Shown piece by piece: positions 1-8,846 of a stretch of DNA of 64,000 nt. Each line of letters opens with the position of its first letter. Position 1 is the first letter of the stretch. Position numbers and translations under genes: made by a program. The stretch spans positions 1 to 64,000 of the forward strand of contig JAKPEE010000069.1 of assembly GCA_029552125.1 (NCBI GenBank), written 5' to 3'. This DNA comes from Bacillota bacterium (GTDB lineage: Bacteria; Bacillota; Dethiobacteria; DTU022). Below the pieces are notes generated by a model. That model ran no database searches. It saw only the letters and a list, made by a program, of their open reading frames with translations, and was not told the origin of the DNA.

Positions 1-64
1 TAGTTTCTTGAGCCTCTTTAATTACTTGTTCTATAAATTCTACACTGTATTGTTTTTTAGCCAT
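1..64 (-). mobile_element. IS3-like transposase OrfA, N-terminal fragment at window edge
   Basis: Reading the minus strand from position 64 gives an ATG preceded by a GGGGG ribosome site and 21 codons starting MAKKQYSVEFIEQVIKEAQE. This opening is typical of the small OrfA (helix-turn-helix, DNA-binding) of IS3-family transposases, but only 21 residues are visible. The rest lies outside the window. The element's end should fall at about 90-115, immediately before the sequence becomes glycosyltransferase coding on the other strand. I could not fix the terminal inverted repeat or target duplication because only one end is present. Confidence 0.6.
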
Positions 65-90
65 TTTATTACCCCCTATTTCTATTATTT

Positions 91-1011
91 ATGCTAACAT
101 ATTCGCATTTTTTCTCCAAACCTATTAGGGGGCTAAATAGCAGCAGTTACCGGCAGATTGATCATGAGGGAAAGGGAATATCCGGAATTCATCGTTCCCG
201 TCAGGTGCTACCGGATGAAGTCTCCGGTTATTTGTTTGTAAGAAATCAGGTTCCCAACTCCGGGGTTTTTGTTGCCAGGGAAGCGTTTTTACGGGCCGGT
301 GGTTATAATGAAAACTTGAAATATGCGGAAGGATGGGACCTGTTTCTACGCCTGGCTCCGCTCGGCGGATTCGCCTATATCGATCTACCGCTGGTTTTAA
401 TCAGACGGCATCAATTAAACCTTTCCAGAAATGTCAACAATATGCTGGAAAGCGGTAAAAGCATATTAAGCCGTTACAGTATTTCCCAGATAACGCAGGC
501 TGTTAAACGCCGGCGCCTGCCCCCGGAAGTTAATCAGGCTGATCTGGTCTCGATATTATATCGTTTGGATAAATGGAATGAAGGCTTTCTGATCAGCCAG
601 GAGATTGTTGATGCTTATCCGGAGTATGCCGAAGGCTATTTTTTGTCTGGCCTGTTTTGGTTAAAATGTAAAGACTGGCCGAACGCTGAAAAGGCATTTC
701 GGCAGACCCTGGCGCTGGAGGCGGAGCATGAAGCGGCTACGAACAACCTGGTGGCGCTGCTGGCCATGCGGGGTTCCGTGATGGAAGCTCGCCGGCTTCT
801 GACCGGGCTCCTGCAGTATAAGCCCGGCTACCTTGACGCCGGGCATAATCTCGCGCTGATTAATCAGGGCGGCCGCCTCGATGCCGGGGTATTAAAATTT
901 ACCTGGCGCAAGCTCAGGCCGGAGCTCATGCGTTACTGGGATGATCAGGCGATGAAAGGGTCAGGGGAGCACCCTGGCTCAATACTGAACCTGGGCAAGG
1001 CCGGAAAATAA
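91..1011 (+). pseudogene. GT2 glycosyltransferase with TPR tail, 5' end cut off by IS element
   Basis: The open frame lacks the N-terminal third of a family 2 glycosyltransferase: there is no nucleotide-sugar-binding beta strand and no DxD motif. It begins in the region equivalent to the acceptor half. Recognisable pieces are NQVPNSGVFVAREAFLRAGG, then a YAEGWDLFLRLA segment, then RRHQLNLS, all usual for GT2 proteins. Residues of about 180-270 form TPR-like helical pairs. The first ~20 residues after the formal ATG are probably IS-end sequence, not native protein. Loss of the catalytic core next to a transposase start suggests insertional inactivation; alternatively the missing part lies beyond the element. 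Function is therefore probably lost. Confidence 0.65.
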
Positions 1012-1016
1012 AAGGT

Positions 1017-1320
1017 AAAATTATTTTCGCGTGGACGCTTCCACCGGCATAAGCATGGGCCACTTGATGCGCGGCCTGGCCCTGGCGACAGTTTCCGGAA
1101 GCATCGCTTTGCATTTGTAATTGCCAGCGGCATGGCCTCAAAGATACAATGACATTGTCTGCCGCCGCAGCCGGATCGGGAACTGCTGCGCCGGACAGTG
1201 ATAACCTTATTGGGCGGCGTGCTGACATGGGCAAACAGGACCGGCAATTCGTTGGCGGCTGCGGGGCGAATCGGGGTGGCCCCTGCTATCGTCAAAATCA
1301 TAGATAAAAAGAAAGGTTAA
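1017..1320 (+). pseudogene. Degraded PseG-like (UDP-sugar hydrolase/GT-B) remnant
   Basis: This 316-base gap between two genes has no intact gene. The frame starting near 1025 reads FRVDASTGISMGHLMRGLAL before a stop at 1117. That is the N-terminal pattern of PseG-type hydrolases (nucleotide-sugar hydrolase of pseudaminic acid synthesis; usual form R-A-D-A-S-x-x-I-G-x-G-H-x-M-R). A one-base shift upstream separates it from a start. From about 1200 another open stretch ends at 1319 and could be the remnant of the C-terminus, but I cannot match it. A full PseG is about 300-350 residues, so most of the gene is missing. Confidence 0.45.
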
Positions 1321-1327
1321 TTGTTCG

Positions 1328-2431
1328 ATGAACAACAAAGTACTGATTCTTGGCCTGGCCAGCCCGCAGGCGGATGCCATCGCCTGCTGTAAAAGCCTCG
1401 GCCTGGAAGTGCATGCCTGTGCTGATCGTGAAGCAGGGCTGCATCTGGCCAAACCCGATTATTTTGCACCGATCGATATCAAGGATGCCGAAGCCATCTG
1501 CCGGTATGCCCGGGACCATCAAATCCGGGTGATCTATTCCGCCGGCTCCGACCTGGCGCTGCCGACCATATCATACGCCGGGGCCAAGCTGGGACTGCCT
1601 CATTTCGTTGATCTCGCTACCGTGAACCTGTGCAGCAACAAGGATCAGCTGCGGTCCTTCCTGGGCAGTGATTTTTTTGGCAATGTCAGGTACCTTTCCG
1701 TGCATAGCGCAGATGAAATCGGTTCCTGGGATATTTTCCCCTGCGTAGTAAAACCGGTGGATAGCCAGGGACAAAGAGGATTCGCCGTCGTTACCGGCCG
1801 GGAACAGTTAAAGAATCATCTCCAGCGCTCTTTGCACTATTCACCCGCCGGGAGAGCGATCATCGAAGAATATATAGACGGACCGGAGATTTCGGTAAAC
1901 CTTTACCTCCACGAGGGCCGTATTGCTTTTGCCCAAACAACGGATCGGATCGTCTTTGCCCAGTACCCGGGTATTGTCAAGGCACACCGCATCCCCTCCC
2001 GCGTGGCCGGCCGGAAAACGGAAGCGCTGGTTCGGCGGCTCTGTGAAGCCCTGGTGCAAAAGCTCGGTTTGAAAAACGGCCCCCTCTATATCCAGCTAAA
2101 GTTGAAAGACGGCGAGCCAAAGCTGATCGAATTGACACCGAGGCTGGACGGATGCCACCTGTGGCAGCTAATTAAATTTTACTGCGGAGTCAATCTCCTG
2201 GAAGTGACTTTCAGACATCTCCTGGGCGAGAAAGTGAAGCTTGAGCGCAGTGATACCTTTACCCCATACACCCTGACCTATATTACTGCAAAGCCCGGGG
2301 CAACCGTAGAAAAGAAGCAGTACCGGGATTTAAAGGCACAGTATGTGCAATGGTATTACGAAGAAGGGGATACGGTCCACCTTGTTAACGGTATTCGGGA
2401 GCGGGTCGCTCACTATATTGAAAAGGGTTGA
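1328..2431 (+). CDS. ATP-grasp domain ligase
   Basis: A 367-residue soluble protein with the layout of ATP-grasp carboxylate-amine ligases (carbamoyl-phosphate-synthase large-subunit-like). A Rossmann-like pre-ATP-grasp domain opens with KVLILGLASPQADAI. The ATP-grasp core shows the lysine of FPCVVKPVDSQGQRGFAVV, the acidic EEYIDGPEISVNLY strand and the Mg-binding region LIELTPRLDGCHLW. Such enzymes join a carboxylate to an amine through an acyl phosphate; the substrate cannot be read from sequence. The ATG at 1328 follows a weak AAAGG site. It sits just upstream of a sugar epimerase with a 3-base gap, so the two are likely co-translated. A second, distinct ATP-grasp gene lies at 8.8 kb. Confidence 0.85.
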   Translation: MNNKVLILGLASPQADAIACCKSLGLEVHACADREAGLHLAKPDYFAPIDIKDAEAICRYARDHQIRVIYSAGSDLALPTISYAGAKLGLPHFVDLATVNLCSNKDQLRSFLGSDFFGNVRYLSVHSADEIGSWDIFPCVVKPVDSQGQRGFAVVTGREQLKNHLQRSLHYSPAGRAIIEEYIDGPEISVNLYLHEGRIAFAQTTDRIVFAQYPGIVKAHRIPSRVAGRKTEALVRRLCEALVQKLGLKNGPLYIQLKLKDGEPKLIELTPRLDGCHLWQLIKFYCGVNLLEVTFRHLLGEKVKLERSDTFTPYTLTYITAKPGATVEKKQYRDLKAQYVQWYYEEGDTVHLVNGIRERVAHYIEKG

Positions 2432-2434
2432 TCA

Positions 2435-3355
2435 GTGATGCCAGCAATGAACCTGGCCATTACTGGCGGTAGCGGTTTCATCGGTACATGGTTTGTGAAG
2501 CGGTTTCAAAATCGTTACCGTTTCGTCATCCTGGGACGATCGAAACAAAAACCTGCCTGGTTGCCGGCTGGCCTTGATTGCCGCTACTGTGCGACCGATT
2601 ATAGCGTCGACAGCTTAAGCAAATGCCTGGACGGTGTAGAAGGCGTATTGCACCTGGCAGCCCGCAAAGTAATCAGGGAGCAGGACCGGTTTGAAGAATA
2701 TGTCAATGCAAACTTGCTGCTGACCCAGCGGCTCTTTGAAGCTTGCCGGATATTAAATATAAAGAATATCGTCAACTCCTCTTCACGCCTTGTTTACAGC
2801 GAAAGCAACAGCCTGCCCTGGTCGGAAGATACGGACCCGCACCCGGTCACTTACTACGGTATATCCAAGCTGGCCGCGGAGAAACTGGCCCATTATTATA
2901 ACTGCACCTACAGCATGAACATTAAATCGCTCCGGCTGGCCCAGGTAATCGGTTGCGGCGCGGGCAGCGAATCCGTCGTGGGAAAGTTTATGCGCAGCGC
3001 CGCCGCCAAAGAAAAACTGACTGTATTTGGAACAGGAGCGGGACGCCGGGAGTACATTTACATCGAGGATGCTGTCCGCGCCCTCCATTGCGCCATCAGC
3101 AAAAGCGAAGTGAGCGGTGTTTTCAACATCGGTTCGGGAGTTAACATTTCATACCGGGAACTGGCCATCTTAATCAACAATATTTACAATAACGCCGGTA
3201 ACATCGTTTTCCTCCACGAAAAGCCGGAGGACTGCTCTGTCGGCTTAATGGATATAAGCAAAGCCGCGAATGAGCTGGGTTTTGTGCCGCGCTGGACCAT
3301 GGAGGCAGCCTTGCGGGATATGCAAAAGAGAGCCGCGGTGCGGCGCAGCCATTGA
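2435..3355 (+). CDS. NAD-dependent sugar epimerase/dehydratase (SDR family)
   Basis: An extended short-chain dehydrogenase of about 305 residues. The N-terminus has the NAD-binding glycine motif TGGSGFIGTWF. The catalytic triad fits the family: a serine in VNSSSRLVYSES and the YxxxK pair in YYGISKLAAEK. The C-terminal half resembles UDP-glucose/UDP-GlcNAc 4-epimerases and related nucleotide-sugar dehydratases. Possible starts are GTG 2435, ATG 2438 and ATG 2447; the last puts the glycine motif closest to the usual position. It follows the ATP-grasp gene by three bases. The exact nucleotide-sugar substrate cannot be told. Confidence 0.85.
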   Translation: MMPAMNLAITGGSGFIGTWFVKRFQNRYRFVILGRSKQKPAWLPAGLDCRYCATDYSVDSLSKCLDGVEGVLHLAARKVIREQDRFEEYVNANLLLTQRLFEACRILNIKNIVNSSSRLVYSESNSLPWSEDTDPHPVTYYGISKLAAEKLAHYYNCTYSMNIKSLRLAQVIGCGAGSESVVGKFMRSAAAKEKLTVFGTGAGRREYIYIEDAVRALHCAISKSEVSGVFNIGSGVNISYRELAILINNIYNNAGNIVFLHEKPEDCSVGLMDISKAANELGFVPRWTMEAALRDMQKRAAVRRSH

Positions 3356-3413
3356 TCCGGAAAAGGCATGAACTGGCAACTTGCGCGAAGTGCGCTGAAC
3401 CAAGGAGGCATGT

Positions 3414-5831
3414 ATGAAAATCACTTCAATTGTGATCAAAGCCGGCAAGCAGATTTTTAAACATATCGGCAGGATGTTCATTTTTTTCAGCAAGCATAAA
3501 GAACTTACTTTAATTCTATTTCTATCATTCATAATCCGTTATTTTCTCCTGGATTGGAATTCGTACTGGTTGGACGAGTTATATTCTGTTTACCGGCTTA
3601 ATTTACTAGAAGCCGGTGATACGATTAAATTCGCGAATGTTTTTGAATTTATGAAGTTTAGGCTGGCCCGTCCAACCACGCTGCCGCTTTACGAGTTTAT
3701 TTTATTCAACTGGATGTCGTTGTTTGGCCGTTCAGAAATGGCAACGCGAGCCCTGTCCACGGTATATGTAACCCTCTCAATCCTTTTTATTTATCTTTTT
3801 TCCATTAAAGTTTTTACTCGCCGCATCGCTATTGCTGCAGCATTAATGTTTTCCCTTTCCTATATGGCGGTTTTTTATTCACTGGAAGCCCGCTATTACG
3901 GGCAAATGCTTTTTCTCAGCACCCTGTCATCGTACCTGTTATATGTTTACCTCGAAAATATGGCTAACCATAATTCATGGAGGGATCTATTTCTAAACAA
4001 GTACTTTATCTTGCTAACCCTTGCTAATGTTGCTTTAATGCTTACCCATGCCTTTGACTTTATTTTTATCGCTGCACAGAGCTTTTTTATGCTCTTGTAT
4101 TTGCTGTATCAAAATAAATTTACCAAACCCTTGTCCGGCATAGCCAAAGTTTTGGCCCTTTACCTTGCACAACTGGCAGTTTTGTTTGCCTTGTCAGGGA
4201 CATTTATTTTCCGCGGCCTTCTCCGATCAGCGCTTAATTTTTCTGCGTTGCCAGATCAGGGCATTGGCAATGAGACTGGAAGCGCTTTATTTGTGCCTTA
4301 TAAAAATCCGTTGATTATTTTTATGAATTACGTGGTAAAGCCAAATCTTGATTTACCGGCATTTGCTTACCTGGTCTTATTCATACTCTTGACTGTTGCT
4401 ATGATCAAATACCTGGCGCCTCTCCACCGGCGCAGCCAAAGCGATCCGGCTTCGCCCCAAAGCCTGTATGTTTTGTATATGGTTGTGTGCGCCTTTCTGC
4501 CGTGTGTTTTGGTCTATCTCATTTTTTCGATCGGGCAGTTTGATAAATTAACACCAAGGTACTTGATTTATTCAACCCCCCCGCTGATGGTGCTGCTTGT
4601 CCTTGCCCTGGAGCAGGGGCTTCTGTTTTTAAATCGCATGTCCAGGCGTATACTGGGAATTTCCATTTGGCGTCACTACCTTCGCCATGCCACAATTTAC
4701 CTGATATTGGCAGCGATCGTTTTAGTCTTGCCGGGAGGCCTTAGGGCCGCAACTTATCGCAAGGATGATTGGCGCGGCATCGCCAAACAGATAGTGCAGA
4801 GAATACATGAGGATCCGGATCATAAATATGTTGTTTACGAAACGACTTTTCGCAGATTTCCCATGTTGGATTTTTATTTTGAGCAATACAGTGATCACGT
4901 TCGCGTTCATGGTGTCATCCAGCGTTCGGTAGAACAGCGTTTAGCAGGCGGGGATAATTACATACCCCATTTCTTCAGAGCCAGGGATCTAAGAGAAATC
5001 GAAAAATCCGACTATATGATCATTGCCTTTACGCATCATAAAATCAGTGATTTTCCCCATACACTGGATATATTGTCGGCAGACTACGAATTGCTCAGCA
5101 CACATTTAAATGCGGCCGGTAAAGGGTACCTGCTTTTCAGCGCTCAGTATGATGACGAATATGCCCAATATAAAGAAGAAATGATCAAAGGCGGCCTGAC
5201 TTTTAACGGTGAAAACAGCTATGTCGATTTAGGCTTCTCGCCCGGCTTTAATGCAGAGGATAGCTTTACCTTTGAGCTTTGGATCAAGCTGCTGGGCGAT
5301 GTTAATAAATCCGCCGTGTTGTTCGGCCCACGTGAAAGCCGTAGTGGAGCCTACGGTTTACACGCCTATTACCAGGAAAGGCTTTCTTTCGGTGTCCGTA
5401 CTGATGAGGATATGGCCAGGGTTGATTTCACAAATTATCGCCTTAATACCTGGTATCATTTGGCCGGAGTTTATAACGGCTACGAAAAAAAAGTATATTT
5501 TTACGTTGATGGCGAATTGATTGGAACAGATCATCTTGAAGGGAAGGACCTAAACCTTTCCGGTAAGAACTTCGGGTTAAATTTGCCGGAAACCATACAT
5601 GGAGAATCGACAGAAACAGGTCATGTTCGCTGTATCAAACATGAAGCACGGCTGTGGAACGTAGCCCGCAGCCAGGAAGAAATAAAGGCCCACATGTTTA
5701 AGCAATTGGAGGGCCGGGAAAGCGGTCTCATCGGATATTGGCCGCTCAATGAAGCAAGCGGCCCTTTAGCCCATGATTTAAGTGCAAACCATAATCATGG
5801 CTTCATTCACGGGGGAACATGGAATGAATAG
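3414..5831 (+). CDS. GT39-like membrane glycosyltransferase fused to a LamG domain
   Basis: An 805-residue protein in two parts. Residues 1-450 form a polytopic membrane region with roughly ten hydrophobic segments, of the GT-C/GT39 (PMT/ArnT-like) type. The first external loop carries WLDE (D54-E55), the acidic pair expected to be catalytic in this fold. Such enzymes transfer a sugar from a polyprenyl-phosphate donor on the outer membrane face. Residues of about 585-805 form a laminin-G/concanavalin-like beta sandwich (LTFNGENSYVDLG, FTFELWIK, WYHLAGVYNG, KVYFYVDGELIG, GLIGYWPLNEASG). LamG domains usually bind glycans and are normally not attached to GT39 enzymes. A GGAGG site precedes the ATG. 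The stop overlaps the next start. Confidence 0.8.
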   Translation: MKITSIVIKAGKQIFKHIGRMFIFFSKHKELTLILFLSFIIRYFLLDWNSYWLDELYSVYRLNLLEAGDTIKFANVFEFMKFRLARPTTLPLYEFILFNWMSLFGRSEMATRALSTVYVTLSILFIYLFSIKVFTRRIAIAAALMFSLSYMAVFYSLEARYYGQMLFLSTLSSYLLYVYLENMANHNSWRDLFLNKYFILLTLANVALMLTHAFDFIFIAAQSFFMLLYLLYQNKFTKPLSGIAKVLALYLAQLAVLFALSGTFIFRGLLRSALNFSALPDQGIGNETGSALFVPYKNPLIIFMNYVVKPNLDLPAFAYLVLFILLTVAMIKYLAPLHRRSQSDPASPQSLYVLYMVVCAFLPCVLVYLIFSIGQFDKLTPRYLIYSTPPLMVLLVLALEQGLLFLNRMSRRILGISIWRHYLRHATIYLILAAIVLVLPGGLRAATYRKDDWRGIAKQIVQRIHEDPDHKYVVYETTFRRFPMLDFYFEQYSDHVRVHGVIQRSVEQRLAGGDNYIPHFFRARDLREIEKSDYMIIAFTHHKISDFPHTLDILSADYELLSTHLNAAGKGYLLFSAQYDDEYAQYKEEMIKGGLTFNGENSYVDLGFSPGFNAEDSFTFELWIKLLGDVNKSAVLFGPRESRSGAYGLHAYYQERLSFGVRTDEDMARVDFTNYRLNTWYHLAGVYNGYEKKVYFYVDGELIGTDHLEGKDLNLSGKNFGLNLPETIHGESTETGHVRCIKHEARLWNVARSQEEIKAHMFKQLEGRESGLIGYWPLNEASGPLAHDLSANHNHGFIHGGTWNE

Positions 5832-6801
5832 AGGCGTTGCGAACAAAACATATTTTTTTCTAGCGAGATTATTGCTGCTGCTACTATCAATATATTTTTT
5901 GATAAGGATAATCGATTTTAATCTTGTTTTTAAAATAATTGCCAGTATGCCTCTTTATGTGGTTGTTGCGCTTGTTGTTATCGGGATTGGCCGCACGTGG
6001 CTTACAGGCCTTCGCTGGCGTTTTCTAAATCCTGATGTCACTGCACAGCTAAAGGCGTGGCATTATTTTCGTTTTGCCATGATCGCCCATACCTTTAACC
6101 TGGTTATGCCCGGGGCCCTGGGAGGGGACTTTGTAAAAACAGCTTTTACTTTAAAAGCAGTAGAACACCATAGAATCCATAATGTTATGGCCATAATTTT
6201 AGACCGTTTTGTTGGCTTGTTGTCTATTTTGTTTTTGGGCACAGTTGCTTTTCTGCTTTTGAGTGATATACCGGACAAAACTGCTTTCTATACTTATTTT
6301 GGAATTCTCTATGGCATCCTGATAGTGCTTATTGTCCTTGCCCTGAATTCTCATCTTCATAAGTTATTGATTTCGTGTTTTGCCCGTTTGGGAAAGATCG
6401 GTTTATGGTTAAACAATGTTATCAGTATCTGGAAAGAAACAGTGAAATACTTTTCCTTGAACAAGCGCAAAGTGTTTCATGCCGGGCTAATATGCCTGCC
6501 CATACACCTTGCCTCTTTCTGTACAACATATTATCTGGCGGTCATGTTAAATATCAGAATTTCATTTCTCGAAATTAGCTTAATAACCTCTTTAGTGTGG
6601 ATTGTTACGGCTGTACCCATAACCATCTCGGGTGCAGGGATTAGAGAATTTTCAATGATTTACTTGCTATCGCTGTATGGCATAGAGGGCGAACTGGCAA
6701 CAGCGCTATCCCTGTATACTTATATTATTAGTATAATCCTCGGTTTAATAGGCTTGCTGTTCATGGTTGAATGGGGAAAATATATTTCTAAATTTTCATA
6801 A
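5824..6801 (+). CDS. LPG synthetase-TM/UPF0104 family flippase-like membrane protein
   Basis: A 325-residue polytopic membrane protein with about eight hydrophobic segments, like the AglD/MprF membrane domain family (lysylphosphatidylglycerol synthase TM region, formerly UPF0104). Characteristic pieces are GALGGDFVKTAF and the PITISGAGIREFSMIYLLSLYG segment (read in two parts). Members are proposed or shown to move lipid-linked substrates or act with polyprenyl-phosphate glycosyltransferases. I chose ATG 5824 because a GGGGGAA site lies seven bases upstream; the start overlaps the preceding stop by eight bases, indicating translational coupling with the GT39-LamG gene. The frame is open further upstream to 5782, which I regard as not translated. 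Confidence 0.85.
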   Translation: MNRGVANKTYFFLARLLLLLLSIYFLIRIIDFNLVFKIIASMPLYVVVALVVIGIGRTWLTGLRWRFLNPDVTAQLKAWHYFRFAMIAHTFNLVMPGALGGDFVKTAFTLKAVEHHRIHNVMAIILDRFVGLLSILFLGTVAFLLLSDIPDKTAFYTYFGILYGILIVLIVLALNSHLHKLLISCFARLGKIGLWLNNVISIWKETVKYFSLNKRKVFHAGLICLPIHLASFCTTYYLAVMLNIRISFLEISLITSLVWIVTAVPITISGAGIREFSMIYLLSLYGIEGELATALSLYTYIISIILGLIGLLFMVEWGKYISKFS

Positions 6802-6927
6802 AGCGGAATAATTTTATGGGACGATTAGCAGTTTTATAATTCTGCTTTTGAAAGGTTTTTAAAGATCACTAGAGAAATCTTAAAGTAATTACCATGCCCG
6901 GATTATAATATAAGGGGTATATTAAAA

Positions 6928-7911
6928 ATGCAAAACGAAAAAACTAATTGCCCCGAGCTATCCGTAGTAATCCCATGCTATAACAGCGAAAAACTGATAC
7001 ATGAACTGCATCAGAGACTGATTAAAGCCCTTGATTCTATGCAAGTTGCTTATGAGATTATATACGTTAACGATGACTCGCCTGATCATACCGGTTCGAT
7101 CCTAAAACAGGTTGCCCTGGAAAACGCTAATGTAATCGCCGTAGATTTAATGTTTAATTCCGGCCAGTTCAAAGCACTGTTATGCGGTCTGGAACTTTCC
7201 AGGGGATCTTATGTTGTGACCATGGATGACGACCTCCAGCATCCTCCCGAAGAGATTTACAAATTATACCACAAAATAAAAGAAAACGATCAATTGGACG
7301 CGGTCATAGGGAGATACTTGAAAAAAAAACACTCCTTTTTTAGAAATCTAGGCAGTTTATTTATGCAAAAGTTAAGCGGCAGCCAAAGAACTGGCATCAA
7401 AATGACCTCTTTTAGATGTTTAAGCCGAAATGTAGTCGAGATTATACTAATGCATAAAACAACGTCCCCTTTTATTGGCTCAATAATCAGAAAATCAACC
7501 AGACGCATCGCAAATGTAGACGTAGAACACCATGCAAGGGCGCAGGGGAAATCCAATTATTCTCTGAAAAAATTAGCAGTGACAGGGATTGACCGCATTT
7601 TTCATTACACCTCTGTCCCTTTGAAATTAGTGAGCATAAGCGGTATCGTTATTTCTATTGGCAGCTTTGCCGCAGCCTTGTATTATTTACTCGCCTATTT
7701 TATGGGCCATATTGCATTGCCGGGATGGACAACTCTAGTCTTGCTCATAAATTTTTACGCGGGATTAATTATACTTTCGATCGGGATTATCGGAGAATAT
7801 TTAATTAGAATTTTAGGCGAAGTAAGCGGAAGCCCCAGGTATTTTATCCGTAACATTTACCGGCGGCAAGATCATTTTGTTAATCCAGAGGGAAAATATG
7901 ATCAAATATAA
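6928..7911 (+). CDS. GT2 polyisoprenyl-phosphate glycosyltransferase (DPM1/ArnC-like)
   Basis: A 327-residue membrane-associated GT2. The GT-A domain opens with LSVVIPCYNSEKLIHEL and has the metal/nucleotide-binding DDDLQHP (D100-D102). Two C-terminal hydrophobic segments at about 225-250 and 268-292 match the ArnC/GtrB-type arrangement. It likely makes the undecaprenyl-phosphate-linked sugar used by the GT39-like enzyme two genes upstream; donor genes, flippase-like gene and GT39 gene together form a plausible lipid-linked-sugar module. A 126-base gap upstream contains a TATAAT at 6903-6908, so a fresh promoter is possible. The next start overlaps this stop. Confidence 0.88.
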   Translation: MQNEKTNCPELSVVIPCYNSEKLIHELHQRLIKALDSMQVAYEIIYVNDDSPDHTGSILKQVALENANVIAVDLMFNSGQFKALLCGLELSRGSYVVTMDDDLQHPPEEIYKLYHKIKENDQLDAVIGRYLKKKHSFFRNLGSLFMQKLSGSQRTGIKMTSFRCLSRNVVEIILMHKTTSPFIGSIIRKSTRRIANVDVEHHARAQGKSNYSLKKLAVTGIDRIFHYTSVPLKLVSISGIVISIGSFAAALYYLLAYFMGHIALPGWTTLVLLINFYAGLIILSIGIIGEYLIRILGEVSGSPRYFIRNIYRRQDHFVNPEGKYDQI

Positions 7912-8833
7912 ACTCTTGAAACGGGAAGAATTTATCGCCTTACTGCCCCAATTTTATGAATTATATCGTCTGAGCTTCAATCACGAAATAAACAAACAGT
8001 ATCTCCGGTGGCGGTACATGGAAAACCCCATGGAAGATTATTTTGTCGGCGCAGCTTTGGATAATGGGGCGGTCGTAGCCGGTGCAGCCTGGTCACCCTG
8101 CCTGATGTATCTGGATGGGATAATAAGAAAAGCGCTTATCTCCATAAATTCAATGGTGCATCCGGATTATCAAAGAGGCGGCATTTTTGTTAAACTTCAT
8201 GAGCTTTTTGATGGTAGCTTTATTGAGGACGGCTATGAATTTCTCATTTCTTTTCCCAATCATCTCTCTCACAGAACAACGATTACCAGGCTGGGACGCA
8301 CTGATATTTATGAAATACCGACAATGACTCTAAACCTGGAGCGTAAATCTGTTCAAGGACCTGTTGATTGTCATACGGACGACCAATTTTCCCTGGATTA
8401 CAGCGAAATATGTCCATTTCCCAATTTAAACCGCATTGTTAAAAACAGTTCATATTTGCGATGGAGATATTACCGGGATCCGATTAACCAGTACCGCAAC
8501 TTTGTTTTGCATAAAAAAAACAAGGTATCGTCTTACATGGTGGTTAAACAATACCTGGATCGGTTAAATATTATTGATTTTCAACCTGGTAGTTACGAAG
8601 AAGGCAGCTATTTGCTCGATTGCGCCATCTGCTACGCCCAAACATTAAACCTTAGAATGGTTACTACCTGGGCGCCGCGGCACACTTTTTACCATAGCCT
8701 GGCCGAACGGAAAGGTTTTCGCAATAATATACCGATAACTTATTTTTGCGCTAAAAATTTTAATGACCGCATGGCTGTTTCGATGGATTATTCTGACTGG
8801 TATATTCAGCAGGGTGATTTTTACGCCTATTAA
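7898..8833 (+). CDS. GNAT-family N-acetyltransferase
   Basis: A 311-residue protein. The N-terminal half shows a GNAT core: YLRWRYMENPM, then AGAAWSPCLMYLDG, then the acetyl-CoA-binding-loop region INSMVHPDYQRGGIFVKLHE, with the (Q/R)xxG pattern as QRGG. A second WRYYRDP repeat at about residue 193 recalls duplicated GNAT proteins of polysaccharide loci. The ATG at 7898 is preceded by AGAGGGAA and overlaps the end of the GT2 gene by 14 bases. Likely role: acylation of an amino sugar or attached amino acid. Substrate not determinable. Confidence 0.75.
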   Translation: MIKYKLLKREEFIALLPQFYELYRLSFNHEINKQYLRWRYMENPMEDYFVGAALDNGAVVAGAAWSPCLMYLDGIIRKALISINSMVHPDYQRGGIFVKLHELFDGSFIEDGYEFLISFPNHLSHRTTITRLGRTDIYEIPTMTLNLERKSVQGPVDCHTDDQFSLDYSEICPFPNLNRIVKNSSYLRWRYYRDPINQYRNFVLHKKNKVSSYMVVKQYLDRLNIIDFQPGSYEEGSYLLDCAICYAQTLNLRMVTTWAPRHTFYHSLAERKGFRNNIPITYFCAKNFNDRMAVSMDYSDWYIQQGDFYAY

Positions 8834-8846
8834 AAAGGACACTGTG

